The notes under the pieces are model-generated. The model saw nothing but the letters and a program-made list of their open reading frames with translations. It made no database searches and had not been told where the DNA came from. A stretch of DNA of 64,000 nt from Clostridia bacterium. GTDB lineage: Bacteria > Bacillota > Clostridia > Lachnospirales > Lachnospiraceae. Numbering within the stretch: the stretch's first letter is position 1; each line of letters begins with the position of its first letter. Of this stretch, positions 41,485 to 50,310 are shown in pieces. The stretch spans positions 186,001 through 250,000 of the forward strand of contig CAJTDE010000001.1 of assembly GCA_910574835.1 (NCBI GenBank), read 5' to 3'. The position numbers were made by a program, and so were the translations under genes.

Positions 41485-44400
41485 ATGTACATCGCAGACT
41501 TACATATCCATTCCCGGTATTCCCGTGCCACCAGCAAGGAGTGTACTCCTGAGTATCTGGAACTGTGGGCGCGCCGCAAAGGAATCCACCTGGTAGGCAC
41601 AGGCGACTTTACTCACAAGGCATGGAGAGAGGAACTAAAGGAAAAACTGGAACCAGCAGAGGACGGCCTGTATTGTCTGAAAAAGGAATACCGACTCAAG
41701 GACGGCACAGCAGGAACATCCTGGGAGCCTCGTTTTGTAGTGACAGGCGAGATTAGCTCAATCTATAAGAAATATGACAAAACCAGAAAAGTACACAGCC
41801 TCATCCTGCTCCCGGGACTGGAGGATGCGGATATGATAGCGGCAAAACTGGAAACCATCGGCAATATCCACTCCGACGGCCGTCCGATTCTGGGCCTTGA
41901 CTGCCATGATCTGCTGGAAATCATACTGGAATTGTGCCCCCGGGCTATCTATGTGCCCGCCCATATCTGGACGCCCCATTTTTCCCTGTTCGGCGCATTT
42001 TCCGGTTTTGACACTGTGGAGGAATGTTTTGGAGATCTCAGCCCCCAGATACATGCTTTGGAAACAGGCTTATCATCCGATCCGTCCATGAACTGGCGTG
42101 TTTCCGCCCTCGACAGATTTCAGCTTATTTCCAATTCCGATGCCCATTCCCCGGCAAAGCTAGGACGGGAAGCAAATCTACTGGAGATCCAATTATCCTA
42201 CGAGAATCTTTACGGAGCCATTCAGGAAGGAAAGGGACTGGAGGGAACCATAGAATTTTTCCCCGAGGAAGGCAAATACCATTACGACGGCCACCGCAAA
42301 TGCAGCATTTGCCTAAGCCCGGCAGAGGCGGACCGCCATCAAGGACTCTGCCCAATATGCGGCCGGAAGCTGACCACAGGCGTATCCCACCGGATAGAGC
42401 AGCTCTCCGACCGCCCGGAAAACTATGTGCGGAGGGAAGCAAAAAGATACGAAAGCCTGGTGCCTCTGCCCGAAGTGATAGGGGCCTCCATCGGCCGCTC
42501 CGCCGCCAGCGTAAAGGTTGTGCGGGAATATGAAGCCATGCTGGAAAAGCTCGGCCCGGAATTTGAGATTCTGCGCCGCATTCCCATAGAGGAGATTTGC
42601 AAAAGCGCCGGAACCTTGATAGGGGAAGGCATCAAACGTCTGCGGGAGGGAAAGGTCATCCGCACACCGGGCTTTGACGGAGAGTATGGGAAAATATATT
42701 TATTTCAGCCGGAAGAACTGAACGGCCCGGACGGACAGATGAGTTTTCTGGAACAGCTGGAGCCATTGCACTTGACTAATAAGCAAAAATCCGACTTAAA
42801 CAAGATTAATTCAAAAAATAGTCCGATCATCACCGCAGAAACAAAGAAAGAGGAGGACACAGAAGAAAGAAAATCAAAAAAAGAAGCGAAAGAAAAAGAG
42901 TGGAGTAAGCAGGAAAGAAATCAAAGCACAGAAGAAAAGGGAGAGGCAGACACATATTCAGAAAACCCGGAGCAGCAGGAAGCAATCCGCACCCAGGTCC
43001 GTGCTGTCGCCGTAACCGCCGGCCCGGGAACCGGAAAAACCTATACCCTGATTGCACATATCCAATATCTTATTGAGGAATGTAAAGTAAAGCCATCGGA
43101 AATAACAGCCGTCACCTTTACCAACCGTGCGGCAGGTCAGTTAAAAGAACGCTTACAGAAAAGCTTAGGAAAAAAGCAGGGCTGGAAAAAGCTCCGGGCC
43201 GGGACCTTTCACGCCCTCTGTTTATCCTGCCTCCAGGAAAAAGGCGTGGCAGGAATCCTGATTGACGATGTGGAAGCCCTGGAAATTCTTCGGGAGATCA
43301 TAAAAGAATCCGGCTTAAAGCAAAAGCCGGAACAGATGCGGCATTTAATATCCCTTTTTAAAACGTCAGGAAAGAGCGAAGGACCAAAAAAGCCATACCA
43401 ATTAAAAGCAGAGAATAAAAAACCTGATTTCATTGCAAAAGAAACCATACTGCCAGACTTAAAAGAAGAAGAGCTGCAAATAATAGAAGCTTATAACCAC
43501 AGGCTGAAAGAACAGGGACTTTGGGACTATGACGATCTACTGGTAGAAACCTGCCGCCTCCTACAGCAAGAAAGAACCGGAGCCGAGAACATAAAACGAG
43601 ACCTTGTAAGAGAAAAATCATACAATTACCTCCTGGTAGACGAATTTCAGGATATCAACCCCATCCAATACAAGCTTCTCAAGCTATGGAACCAAAACGG
43701 CACCCAGCTATTCGTAATAGGAGATCCGGATCAATCCATCTACGGTTTCCGAGGAAGCAGCGCAGCCTGCTTCGAAGCCCTCCGAACCGATTATCCAATG
43801 CTCCACGAGATAACCCTGACTCAAAACTACCGCTCCACACCGGAGATTTTGGCCGCTGCCCTCCCTGTAATATCTCAAAATCCAGGCCCCAAAAGAATAC
43901 TCCACCCCCAAAACCCAAAAGGTCCAAAGGTCCGCCTGACAACAGCCAAAAGCACTGAAGAAGAAGCAGCCTTCCTAGCCGGAGAAATCATCCGACAAAT
44001 AGGCGGAGCAGACATGCTCCAGGCCCACGAAGCTGCTCGCGCAGAAGAAAAAGAACAAAATCGCAGCTTCGGTGATATAGCAATCCTCTACCGAACCCAC
44101 CGCCAGGCCGAACGAATCGAGCAGCATTTAAAGCAGGAAGGCATCCCCTGCATCATAGGAGGCAAAGATCCCTTCCTCTCCAATCCGACAGTAAGAGGAA
44201 CCCTATGTTTCTTCCGCCATCTGCTGCACCCCGAAGATACACGTTCCAAAGAGGTCAGCCTCCGCCTTCTGTTCTCCAACCCCGAAGCTTACTCAAAAAC
44301 AGCAGAAAAATACAACACTCAAATACAAAAAACAAAACCCCAAAAGCTGCTAACAGAATGGTCCTCAGACCTCCAATTAGAAAAAGACCGGTCCCTAAAA

Positions 44401-44829
44401 AAGCTTACCGAAATGTCCTACGCCGCAAAAACAATGGAAGACTTCCTAAACCATCTGCTTTTAGGCATAGAAAGCGACATCCGGCGACATCCGGGAAAGC
44501 ATTACACCTCAGACGCCGTACACCTAATGACCTTACACGGCTCAAAGGGCCTGGAGTTCCCGGTTGTCCTCCTATGCGGCCTGCAAAAAGGGCTTTTCCC
44601 ACTGGAAACAGGAGCAGGACAGACAAACCTTACAGAAGAACGCCGCCTATTCTATGTAGGCATGACAAGAGCCAGAGAAGAACTAATCCTTCTCACATCC
44701 GAATCCCCCTCCTGCTTCCTAAAAGAGCTGCCGAAGGATACGGTCAACCATGAAGAAGCCCAAATAAAAAGGCAAAAACAAAAAGAAATCCAACTAAACC
44801 TATTTGACTGGATAAACGAAAAAGAATAG
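41485..44829 (+). CDS. EndoQ-like PHP nuclease fused to UvrD/PcrA-type helicase
   Basis: 1114 residues. The N-terminal 400 residues are a PHP domain: DLHIHSRYS (5-13), VGTGDFTH, GEISSIY, the AHIWTPHFS histidines and NSDAHSP, plus a four-cysteine zinc site C273, C276, C289, C292. This is the layout of endonuclease Q, which nicks beside deaminated bases. A charged low-complexity linker (about 440-490) leads to an SF1A helicase: Walker A AGPGTGKT (512-519), LLVDEFQDINPIQ, GDPDQSIYGFRGS, LTQNYRST, LHGSKGLEFPVV and FYVGMTRAREEL. Predicted to nick at a lesion and unwind from the nick. Third codon positions become rich in C and A towards the 3' end. Confidence 0.88.
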   Translation: MYIADLHIHSRYSRATSKECTPEYLELWARRKGIHLVGTGDFTHKAWREELKEKLEPAEDGLYCLKKEYRLKDGTAGTSWEPRFVVTGEISSIYKKYDKTRKVHSLILLPGLEDADMIAAKLETIGNIHSDGRPILGLDCHDLLEIILELCPRAIYVPAHIWTPHFSLFGAFSGFDTVEECFGDLSPQIHALETGLSSDPSMNWRVSALDRFQLISNSDAHSPAKLGREANLLEIQLSYENLYGAIQEGKGLEGTIEFFPEEGKYHYDGHRKCSICLSPAEADRHQGLCPICGRKLTTGVSHRIEQLSDRPENYVRREAKRYESLVPLPEVIGASIGRSAASVKVVREYEAMLEKLGPEFEILRRIPIEEICKSAGTLIGEGIKRLREGKVIRTPGFDGEYGKIYLFQPEELNGPDGQMSFLEQLEPLHLTNKQKSDLNKINSKNSPIITAETKKEEDTEERKSKKEAKEKEWSKQERNQSTEEKGEADTYSENPEQQEAIRTQVRAVAVTAGPGTGKTYTLIAHIQYLIEECKVKPSEITAVTFTNRAAGQLKERLQKSLGKKQGWKKLRAGTFHALCLSCLQEKGVAGILIDDVEALEILREIIKESGLKQKPEQMRHLISLFKTSGKSEGPKKPYQLKAENKKPDFIAKETILPDLKEEELQIIEAYNHRLKEQGLWDYDDLLVETCRLLQQERTGAENIKRDLVREKSYNYLLVDEFQDINPIQYKLLKLWNQNGTQLFVIGDPDQSIYGFRGSSAACFEALRTDYPMLHEITLTQNYRSTPEILAAALPVISQNPGPKRILHPQNPKGPKVRLTTAKSTEEEAAFLAGEIIRQIGGADMLQAHEAARAEEKEQNRSFGDIAILYRTHRQAERIEQHLKQEGIPCIIGGKDPFLSNPTVRGTLCFFRHLLHPEDTRSKEVSLRLLFSNPEAYSKTAEKYNTQIQKTKPQKLLTEWSSDLQLEKDRSLKKLTEMSYAAKTMEDFLNHLLLGIESDIRRHPGKHYTSDAVHLMTLHGSKGLEFPVVLLCGLQKGLFPLETGAGQTNLTEERRLFYVGMTRAREELILLTSESPSCFLKELPKDTVNHEEAQIKRQKQKEIQLNLFDWINEKE

Positions 44830-44902
44830 CACAAATACAACACATGAAACCGAACAAAATCATCGGAATACAATAACCATAAAAGTATATCTGGTGATTT
44901 TC

Positions 44903-45457
44903 ATGTATTCATACCTATTAGAAATCCTACTCCTAGTAACAGCCCTATCCGTAGATGCATTTGCCGCCGGCTTTGTATACGGCGTAAGCAAAATAAAAGT
45001 CCCGCCCCTCTCCATAATCATAGTAACAGCCATCTCCAGCCTGATCCTAGTCTGCTCCCTCCTGGCAGGAAGCTTAGTAAGCCGCCTACTCCCAGGAAAC
45101 ATACCCCAGCATTTCAGCTTCCTGCTCCTGTTCATCCTGGGCCTGGTAAAACTATTCGACCGCACCTGTCATAACGAAGCGGAAACCGCCGACAAAAACA
45201 AAGACGCCATACTCTCACCCACAGAAGCATTCGCCCTTGGAGCCGCCCTCTCAATCGACAGCCTTGCGGCAGGAATCGGGGCCGGGATTCCCGTTGCTTT
45301 CATACCCACCGCATTTCTGGCCTCCTTCCTCATAGGCGCCCTGGCCGTCCTCCTCGGAAGCATACTGGGCCGCCTAATATCGTCCCATTGTAGATCGAAC
45401 CTCTGCTGGGTTAGCGGCGTACTTCTCATACTTCTCGCCTTTATGAAATTGCTGTAA
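44903..45457 (+). CDS. ytaF: YtaF-like sporulation membrane protein
   Basis: About 184 residues and six helices in two halves, with LSVDAFAAGFVYG and LSIDSLAAGIGAG as paired aspartate motifs, as in the MntP/YtaF family. YtaF is linked to sporulation in Bacillus; its substrate is not established. The ATG at 44903 is preferred over a GTG three codons earlier; neither has a strong site. The last 84 nt overlap the end of the P-type ATPase gene on the other strand. Confidence 0.82.
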   Translation: MYSYLLEILLLVTALSVDAFAAGFVYGVSKIKVPPLSIIIVTAISSLILVCSLLAGSLVSRLLPGNIPQHFSFLLLFILGLVKLFDRTCHNEAETADKNKDAILSPTEAFALGAALSIDSLAAGIGAGIPVAFIPTAFLASFLIGALAVLLGSILGRLISSHCRSNLCWVSGVLLILLAFMKLL

Positions 45458-48004
45458 AATACGCCCCGGACTCAGCAAAAGCAGCTCATGAGCCACAAGA
45501 GGCATAGCAGCCAGAAGAACAAGCTGCCCCCACTCCTCAAGCTCCAGGTGACAGGTCCCAAAAGCCCGTATAAAATAAGGAAACTCCGTAACCAGTCCCT
45601 GCAGCCCTAAACCAATCACAAAAGCCGCAATCATCAGCCGGTTATTCAGATGCTTCATCCGAAACAGCGATGTCTCCACATCACGCATACCCACAGCATG
45701 GAAAAGCTGTGAGATCCCCAGAACCGTAAAGGCATAAGTCTGCGAGCGTGCCAAAATCTCCGGCGACGACAGAAGAATACGCAGATTTTCCAGACTCACA
45801 GAAGCCCCATGAGCCGTCAGCAGCGAAATCGGAAGCTGCAGAAAAGCCGTCATACTGATAAAGCCAATCAAAATACCATAGAGCAGAGTACAATTCAAGC
45901 CCCCTCCGGCAAACAAGCTCTCCTTACTGGAGCGGGGCGGCCGGTTCATAAAATGCCTGGAATCTCCCGGGTCCACACCCAGAGCCAGAGCAGGAAGGGA
46001 ATCCGTAATCAAATTGATCCAGAGAATATGGCTTGGCTTAAGGGGAGACCCAAGCCCCAGTAAGATAGCGGTCAGCATCGTAATAATTTCCCCGAAATTC
46101 GAGGACAAAAGAAATAGCACCGCCTTTTTAATATTCTCGTAGATCCCCCGCCCTTCCGCAATGGCCTTGGCAATGGTAGCAAAATTATCATCAACTAAAA
46201 TCAGATCTGCCGCGTTTTTAGCCACATCCGTTCCTGTAATACCCATAGCCACGCCCACATCCGCTGCTTTCAGAGAGGGGGCGTCATTCACCCCGTCCCC
46301 CGTCATAGCCACAATCTTTTTCGAAGCCTTCAGCGCCTTCACAATGCGGACCTTATGCTCAGGAGAAACCATAGCAAATACCGACAGTCTCTGCACCGCC
46401 TTAGAAAATTCCTCATCGGACAGGGAATCAATCTGCGCCCCTGTCATACAATCCTCCGGCCGCTCCGCAATCCCAAGCTCCCTGGCAATGGCAAATGCCG
46501 TATCGCTCCGATCCCCTGTGATCATCACCGTCTTAACCCCGGCCCGCCGAAAATCACGAACTGCCTTTGCAGCCTCCGGCCGGATAGGGTCCATCATTCC
46601 CACAGCCCCCACAAACGTAAGCCCGCTCTCCGTGGGGCGGTCCGTACCAATACGCATACCCAGAGCCAGAAGCCGCAAAGCCCTGCCGGACAGCGTATTC
46701 ATAGCGGCCGCAATCTCCCTGCGCTTGACAGAATCCAGGGGAACCGTCCTGCCATTCAGCAGAAGCGTATCACAGCGCTTCAGAATTTCATCCGGGGAGC
46801 CTTTGGTATAGGAAACAGTAGAACTGCCGTTTCGGTGCAGGGTGGTCATCATCTTTCGATCCGAATCAAAGGCCAGCTCCTGAATCCGCGGCAATTTTCG
46901 TTCCAGTGCAGGGCGTTCCAGATAAAAGCGGTGAGCCAGATCCAGAAGAGCAAGCTCTGTCGGATCTCCCAGACGGTTGTCCGTATTGATGACGGCATCA
47001 TTGCAGAGGGCAAAGCCTTCCAGAAACTGGCGGTTTTTTTCCGGCGAGAGGGCGGCCGCATCCAGAATCCGGCCTCCTGTATAGCAGGCGGTAACCGTCA
47101 TCTTATTCTGGGTGAGGGTGCCTGTCTTATCGGAGCAGACAACACTGACACAGCCCAGGGTTTCCACACTCGGCAGGCGCTTTACAATGGTATTAACCTT
47201 TACCATCCGGGAGACGCTTAAGGCAAGCACCATTGTAACAATGGCAGGCAGACCTTCCGGAACGGCGGCCACCGCCAGGGAAATCGCCGTGATCAGCATT
47301 TCCATAATATCCCTTTTCTGGAGAACGGCAATGAAAAAGAGAAGGGCGCACAGAAGAAGGGAAACAATGCTTAAAAACTTTCCAAGCTCTCCCAAACGCT
47401 GCTGAAGAGGCGTTGTCTCCGTGGGGGACTCATTGATAAGGCGCGCAATCTTTCCGATCTCCGTATCCATGCCGATAGCGGTGACAACGCCCTCCCCCCG
47501 GCCGTAGGTTACATTGGTGGACATATAGGCTTTGTTGTTTTTAGACAAATCCTTTTCCACGGGAACCGATTCTCCCGTTAAAGCGGCCTCTTCAATTTTC
47601 AGGCTGTTTACGGAAATCAGCTCCAGATCCGCAGGCACCTGACGGCCGGCGTCCAGGCAGACAATATCTCCGGGCAGAAGATCCCGGGCCGGAATCTCCT
47701 TTAAAACGCCGTTTTGCCGGATAAGAGCCGAGGGACTGGTCATCTGCTTCAAGGATTCCAGAGCTTTCTGAGCCTTACCTTCCTGGATCACGCCCACAAC
47801 GGAATTGACCAGAATCACGGCGAGAATAATAGCCGTATCGCTGACCTCCCCTAAAAGCATGGAGATGGCGGCGGCGATAAAGAGAATAAAGATCAGCGGA
47901 TCATTCAGCTGCTCAAAAAAGGATTCCAAGATCGTTTTGTGATGCCCGTCCTCCAGGATATTCTGTCCCCGAAGGCCGTTCGGAGAGGGTGCCGGTTGTT
48001 TCAT
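45374..48004 (-). CDS. P-type calcium-transporting ATPase
   Basis: About 876 residues. Actuator TGES (AALTGESVPVEKD), phosphorylation site DKTGTLT, nucleotide-binding and hinge MVSPEHK then TGDGVNDAPSLKAADVGVAM, and ten membrane helices. The cytosolic-head motifs and PEGLPAIVTMVLALSV in helix 4 place it with SERCA/PMR1-like bacterial pumps. The N-terminal cation-ATPase domain is shorter than usual (GLRGQNILEDGHH before the first helix). The start is uncertain: ATGs at 48004, 48016, 48028 and 48052 are in frame; 48004 best fits AAGGG upstream. Confidence 0.88.
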   Translation of the reverse strand: MKQPAPSPNGLRGQNILEDGHHKTILESFFEQLNDPLIFILFIAAAISMLLGEVSDTAIILAVILVNSVVGVIQEGKAQKALESLKQMTSPSALIRQNGVLKEIPARDLLPGDIVCLDAGRQVPADLELISVNSLKIEEAALTGESVPVEKDLSKNNKAYMSTNVTYGRGEGVVTAIGMDTEIGKIARLINESPTETTPLQQRLGELGKFLSIVSLLLCALLFFIAVLQKRDIMEMLITAISLAVAAVPEGLPAIVTMVLALSVSRMVKVNTIVKRLPSVETLGCVSVVCSDKTGTLTQNKMTVTACYTGGRILDAAALSPEKNRQFLEGFALCNDAVINTDNRLGDPTELALLDLAHRFYLERPALERKLPRIQELAFDSDRKMMTTLHRNGSSTVSYTKGSPDEILKRCDTLLLNGRTVPLDSVKRREIAAAMNTLSGRALRLLALGMRIGTDRPTESGLTFVGAVGMMDPIRPEAAKAVRDFRRAGVKTVMITGDRSDTAFAIARELGIAERPEDCMTGAQIDSLSDEEFSKAVQRLSVFAMVSPEHKVRIVKALKASKKIVAMTGDGVNDAPSLKAADVGVAMGITGTDVAKNAADLILVDDNFATIAKAIAEGRGIYENIKKAVLFLLSSNFGEIITMLTAILLGLGSPLKPSHILWINLITDSLPALALGVDPGDSRHFMNRPPRSSKESLFAGGGLNCTLLYGILIGFISMTAFLQLPISLLTAHGASVSLENLRILLSSPEILARSQTYAFTVLGISQLFHAVGMRDVETSLFRMKHLNNRLMIAAFVIGLGLQGLVTEFPYFIRAFGTCHLELEEWGQLVLLAAMPLVAHELLLLSPGRILQQFHKGEKYEKYAANPAEVRSTMGRY

Positions 48005-48052
48005 ATTATAATCCATCCCTTCTTGCATATTGTGGAAACAGGACACATACAA

Positions 48053-48510
48053 AGGTCAAGGCGCATTGGGGAATATTAATATTGAAGCCGGAGTACCGAT
48101 CACATGCACGGCAGCCGGCAAGCGCAAAACCTTGTACGAGCATTTGTTATCAAAACATATGAAAAAAGGGACAAAGTTATGTTAGGAAAAAATAAGTTTA
48201 TGGAGAATCCTTTTGCTTGTTTGTAAATCAGGAACGAATTGATATATAATCCGTTACTGCTTACGGGGGATGATTCCGCAGAGCGTTTCCCCATCCTTTG
48301 CGGTTTGGACGCAGCAACTGTCACAGGGGGCAAGCTTTGCCTGACGGATTTCTTGTGAGTCCTTAAAGCGTGTTGCTTATAATTTTGAAGAACAAACAGG
48401 TGATATCATTATTTGTGCAGTTGAGAAGCTGAAAAATCTGCCGTATAATAATTTCAAAATAACAATTTGCAAAGCACGATCCCCTGTAGGAAAGGAAAAG
48501 GATATATCTT
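48053..48510. other. Intergenic region upstream of the response regulator
   Basis: No gene recognised. A short open plus-strand stretch from about 48232 to 48356 (LLLTGDDSAERFPILCGLDA and on) reads like decayed coding sequence but has no start and no family I can name. GAACAAACAGG near 48390 and GTAGGAAAGGAAAAGG directly before 48511 belong to the next gene's upstream region. Confidence 0.3.
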
Positions 48511-49176
48511 ATGAAAAAGATCGCAGTCATTGACGATGATATCTATATTGGCGATATGGTAGAAGAGATTTTAAAGAAAGAGGGCTACAGCGTTCTGCGG
48601 GCTTACTCCGGTACGGAGGCGGTCTATCTTTTGAAAGAGCACCGTCCGGATCTCATTCTCCTGGACCTGATGCTGCCCGGCCTGACGGGAGAACAGGTGC
48701 TTCCCTTAGTACAGGGAATCCCGGTGATTGTAGTCAGTGCAAAGGCGGATGTGGCGGATAAGGTAAAGCTGCTTCGGGACGGCGCGGCAGACTATATCAC
48801 AAAGCCATTTGACACAAGGGAGCTGTTAGCCCGTATCGATGTACAGCTTCGTATGGCGGCCTCCCTGGGAACCTGTGGAAGTCTTACTTTTGGTGGCTTG
48901 AATTTGGATACGGCCAGGCACAGCTTAAGTGTAAACGGTCAGGCCATAAGACTTACAAGAACAGAATATGCCATCCTAAAGCTCCTGCTGCAGAACCCGA
49001 AACAAGTTTTAACAAAATCTGTCCTTCTGGATCGGATAAGTACGGACACGCCGGACTGTACGGAAAGCTCCCTGAAAATCCATGTGAGTAATTTAAGGAG
49101 AAAGCTTCGGGAGACAGGCGGAAGAGATTATATTGAGTCCGTGTGGGGCATTGGATACAAAATGCAGGAAGAATAA
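48511..49176 (+). CDS. Response regulator, OmpR family
   Basis: 221 residues. Receiver with VIDDD, phospho-acceptor D52 in LILLDLMLP, and K in YITKPFDT; C-terminal winged helix ending in DYIESVWGIGYKM. It precedes an ABC transporter and its kinase, as in bacitracin- or lantibiotic-responsive modules. The 12-nt direct repeats at 49190-49220 are the natural binding site. Confidence 0.9.
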   Translation: MKKIAVIDDDIYIGDMVEEILKKEGYSVLRAYSGTEAVYLLKEHRPDLILLDLMLPGLTGEQVLPLVQGIPVIVVSAKADVADKVKLLRDGAADYITKPFDTRELLARIDVQLRMAASLGTCGSLTFGGLNLDTARHSLSVNGQAIRLTRTEYAILKLLLQNPKQVLTKSVLLDRISTDTPDCTESSLKIHVSNLRRKLRETGGRDYIESVWGIGYKMQEE

Positions 49177-49189
49177 TTATTTACGATTT

Positions 49190-49235
49190 CTTAACCATTT
49201 CCTTAACCGTTTTCTAAATCTCTTTCTGCTACACT
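49190..49235 (+). promoter_or_regulatory. Response-regulator box and promoter of the ABC/kinase operon
   Basis: CTTAACC at 49190, CTTAACC at 49202 and CTAAATC at 49214 repeat every 12 nt, followed by TACACT (49230-49235) as -10 box. Tandem repeats of this kind are used by PhoB/OmpR-type activators. Transcription would start near 49242, at the first base of the family B element. Confidence 0.7.
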
Positions 49236-49242
49236 CAGTGTA

Positions 49243-49390
49243 CAGGTGTACAGGGAGACATATTACGGAACTGGAAAACAGTAATATGTCTCACAGTGCA
49301 CAAATCGATTTACAGACACATGTACTTGTGGCTGGAAATTGATTTCATACAGGTGTACAGGGAGACATATTATGGTACTGGAATAGGAGA
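49243..49390 (+). repeat. Family B element, 1.4 units of 107 nt
   Basis: Units begin at 49243 and 49350. Hairpin 1: GTGTACAGGGAGACATATTAC with GTAATATGTCTCACAGTGCAC (arms of 21 nt), loop GGAACTGGAAAACA. Hairpin 2: AAATCGATTTACAGACAC... with GAAATTGATTT. The final half-unit runs into GGTACTGGAATAGGAG, the ribosome binding site. Its stems differ from those at 37921 but pair equally well. Confidence 0.88.
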
Positions 49391-49395
49391 CAAAC

Positions 49396-50310
49396 ATGGA
49401 ATATTGTTTAACAGCAGAAAGATTAAGCAAACACTACCGGCACTTCAAGGCTCTGGAGGGACTTTCCATCCACGTCCCCAAAGGCTCTATCTACGGTCTG
49501 GTGGGAAGAAACGGTGCAGGCAAGACAACGCTCATCCGCCTTATCTGCGGACTCCAAAGCCCGACGTCCGGCGAATACATTTTATACGGAAAACGAAACA
49601 CGGAAAAGGGAATCACAGAAGCACGCCGCCGGATGGGGGCCGTAGTGGAAACGCCCTCCATATATTCGGACATGACTGCAGAGGAAAACATCCGGCAGCA
49701 GTATCAGATCCTGGGAATCCCCTCCTTTGACGGGATTCGGGAGCTTCTGGAACTGGTGGGTTTAGAGGATGTGGGAAAGAAAAAAGCCAAAAACTTTTCC
49801 CTCGGCATGCGTCAGCGTCTGGGAATCGCCGTGGCTCTGGCAGGAGATCCGGACTTTCTCATTCTGGACGAGCCGGCGAACGGCCTGGACCCGGAGGGAA
49901 TCATAGAAATGCGGGAGCTTATTCTGCGTCTCAACCGAGAGCGTCAGATCACCGTCCTGATATCCAGTCATATCCTGGATGAATTGTCCAGGCTTGCAAC
50001 CCATTACGGCTTTCTGGATCAGGGCCGCATGGTAAAGGAATTAAGTGCACAAGAACTGGAGTCTGCCTGCCAGAAATGCGTCCGGCTTCGAATTTCGGAC
50101 ACAAAGGCACTGTCACAGGCATTGGAGAGAGTGGGATTGGAATACAAGATCCGAAGCCATGAGGAGGCCGATGTATACGGGGAGGTCAATCTGTCACAGT
50201 TGATTCTGGATCTTGCAAAGGAGGACTGTCAGGTGTTCGGTATCCAGGAGCACAACGAAAGTCTGGAGAGTTATTTTATGGGTCTGGTAGGAGGTGGAGA
50301 GCATGAATAA
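49396..50310 (+). CDS. ABC transporter ATP-binding protein (bacitracin/lantibiotic resistance type)
   Basis: 304 residues. Walker A GRNGAGKT near residue 37, signature FSLGMRQRLG, Walker B LILDEPANGLDP, and SSHILDELSR. The 90-residue C-terminal extension after the ATPase core is typical of BcrA/LanF-like proteins. Second transporter of this class in the window; it is not closely linked to the first. The end overlaps the permease gene by 8 nt. Confidence 0.88.
   Translation: MEYCLTAERLSKHYRHFKALEGLSIHVPKGSIYGLVGRNGAGKTTLIRLICGLQSPTSGEYILYGKRNTEKGITEARRRMGAVVETPSIYSDMTAEENIRQQYQILGIPSFDGIRELLELVGLEDVGKKKAKNFSLGMRQRLGIAVALAGDPDFLILDEPANGLDPEGIIEMRELILRLNRERQITVLISSHILDELSRLATHYGFLDQGRMVKELSAQELESACQKCVRLRISDTKALSQALERVGLEYKIRSHEEADVYGEVNLSQLILDLAKEDCQVFGIQEHNESLESYFMGLVGGGEHE

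Noticed and set aside
46161-47221. Plus-strand frames of 216 and 288 codons over the calcium pump gene
   Set aside because: Shadow frames of the P-type ATPase, which has all its catalytic motifs on the other strand.
48232-48356. Short open stretch upstream of the response regulator as a gene
   Set aside because: No start codon with a binding site, about 40 codons only, no family recognised; kept as possible decayed sequence.
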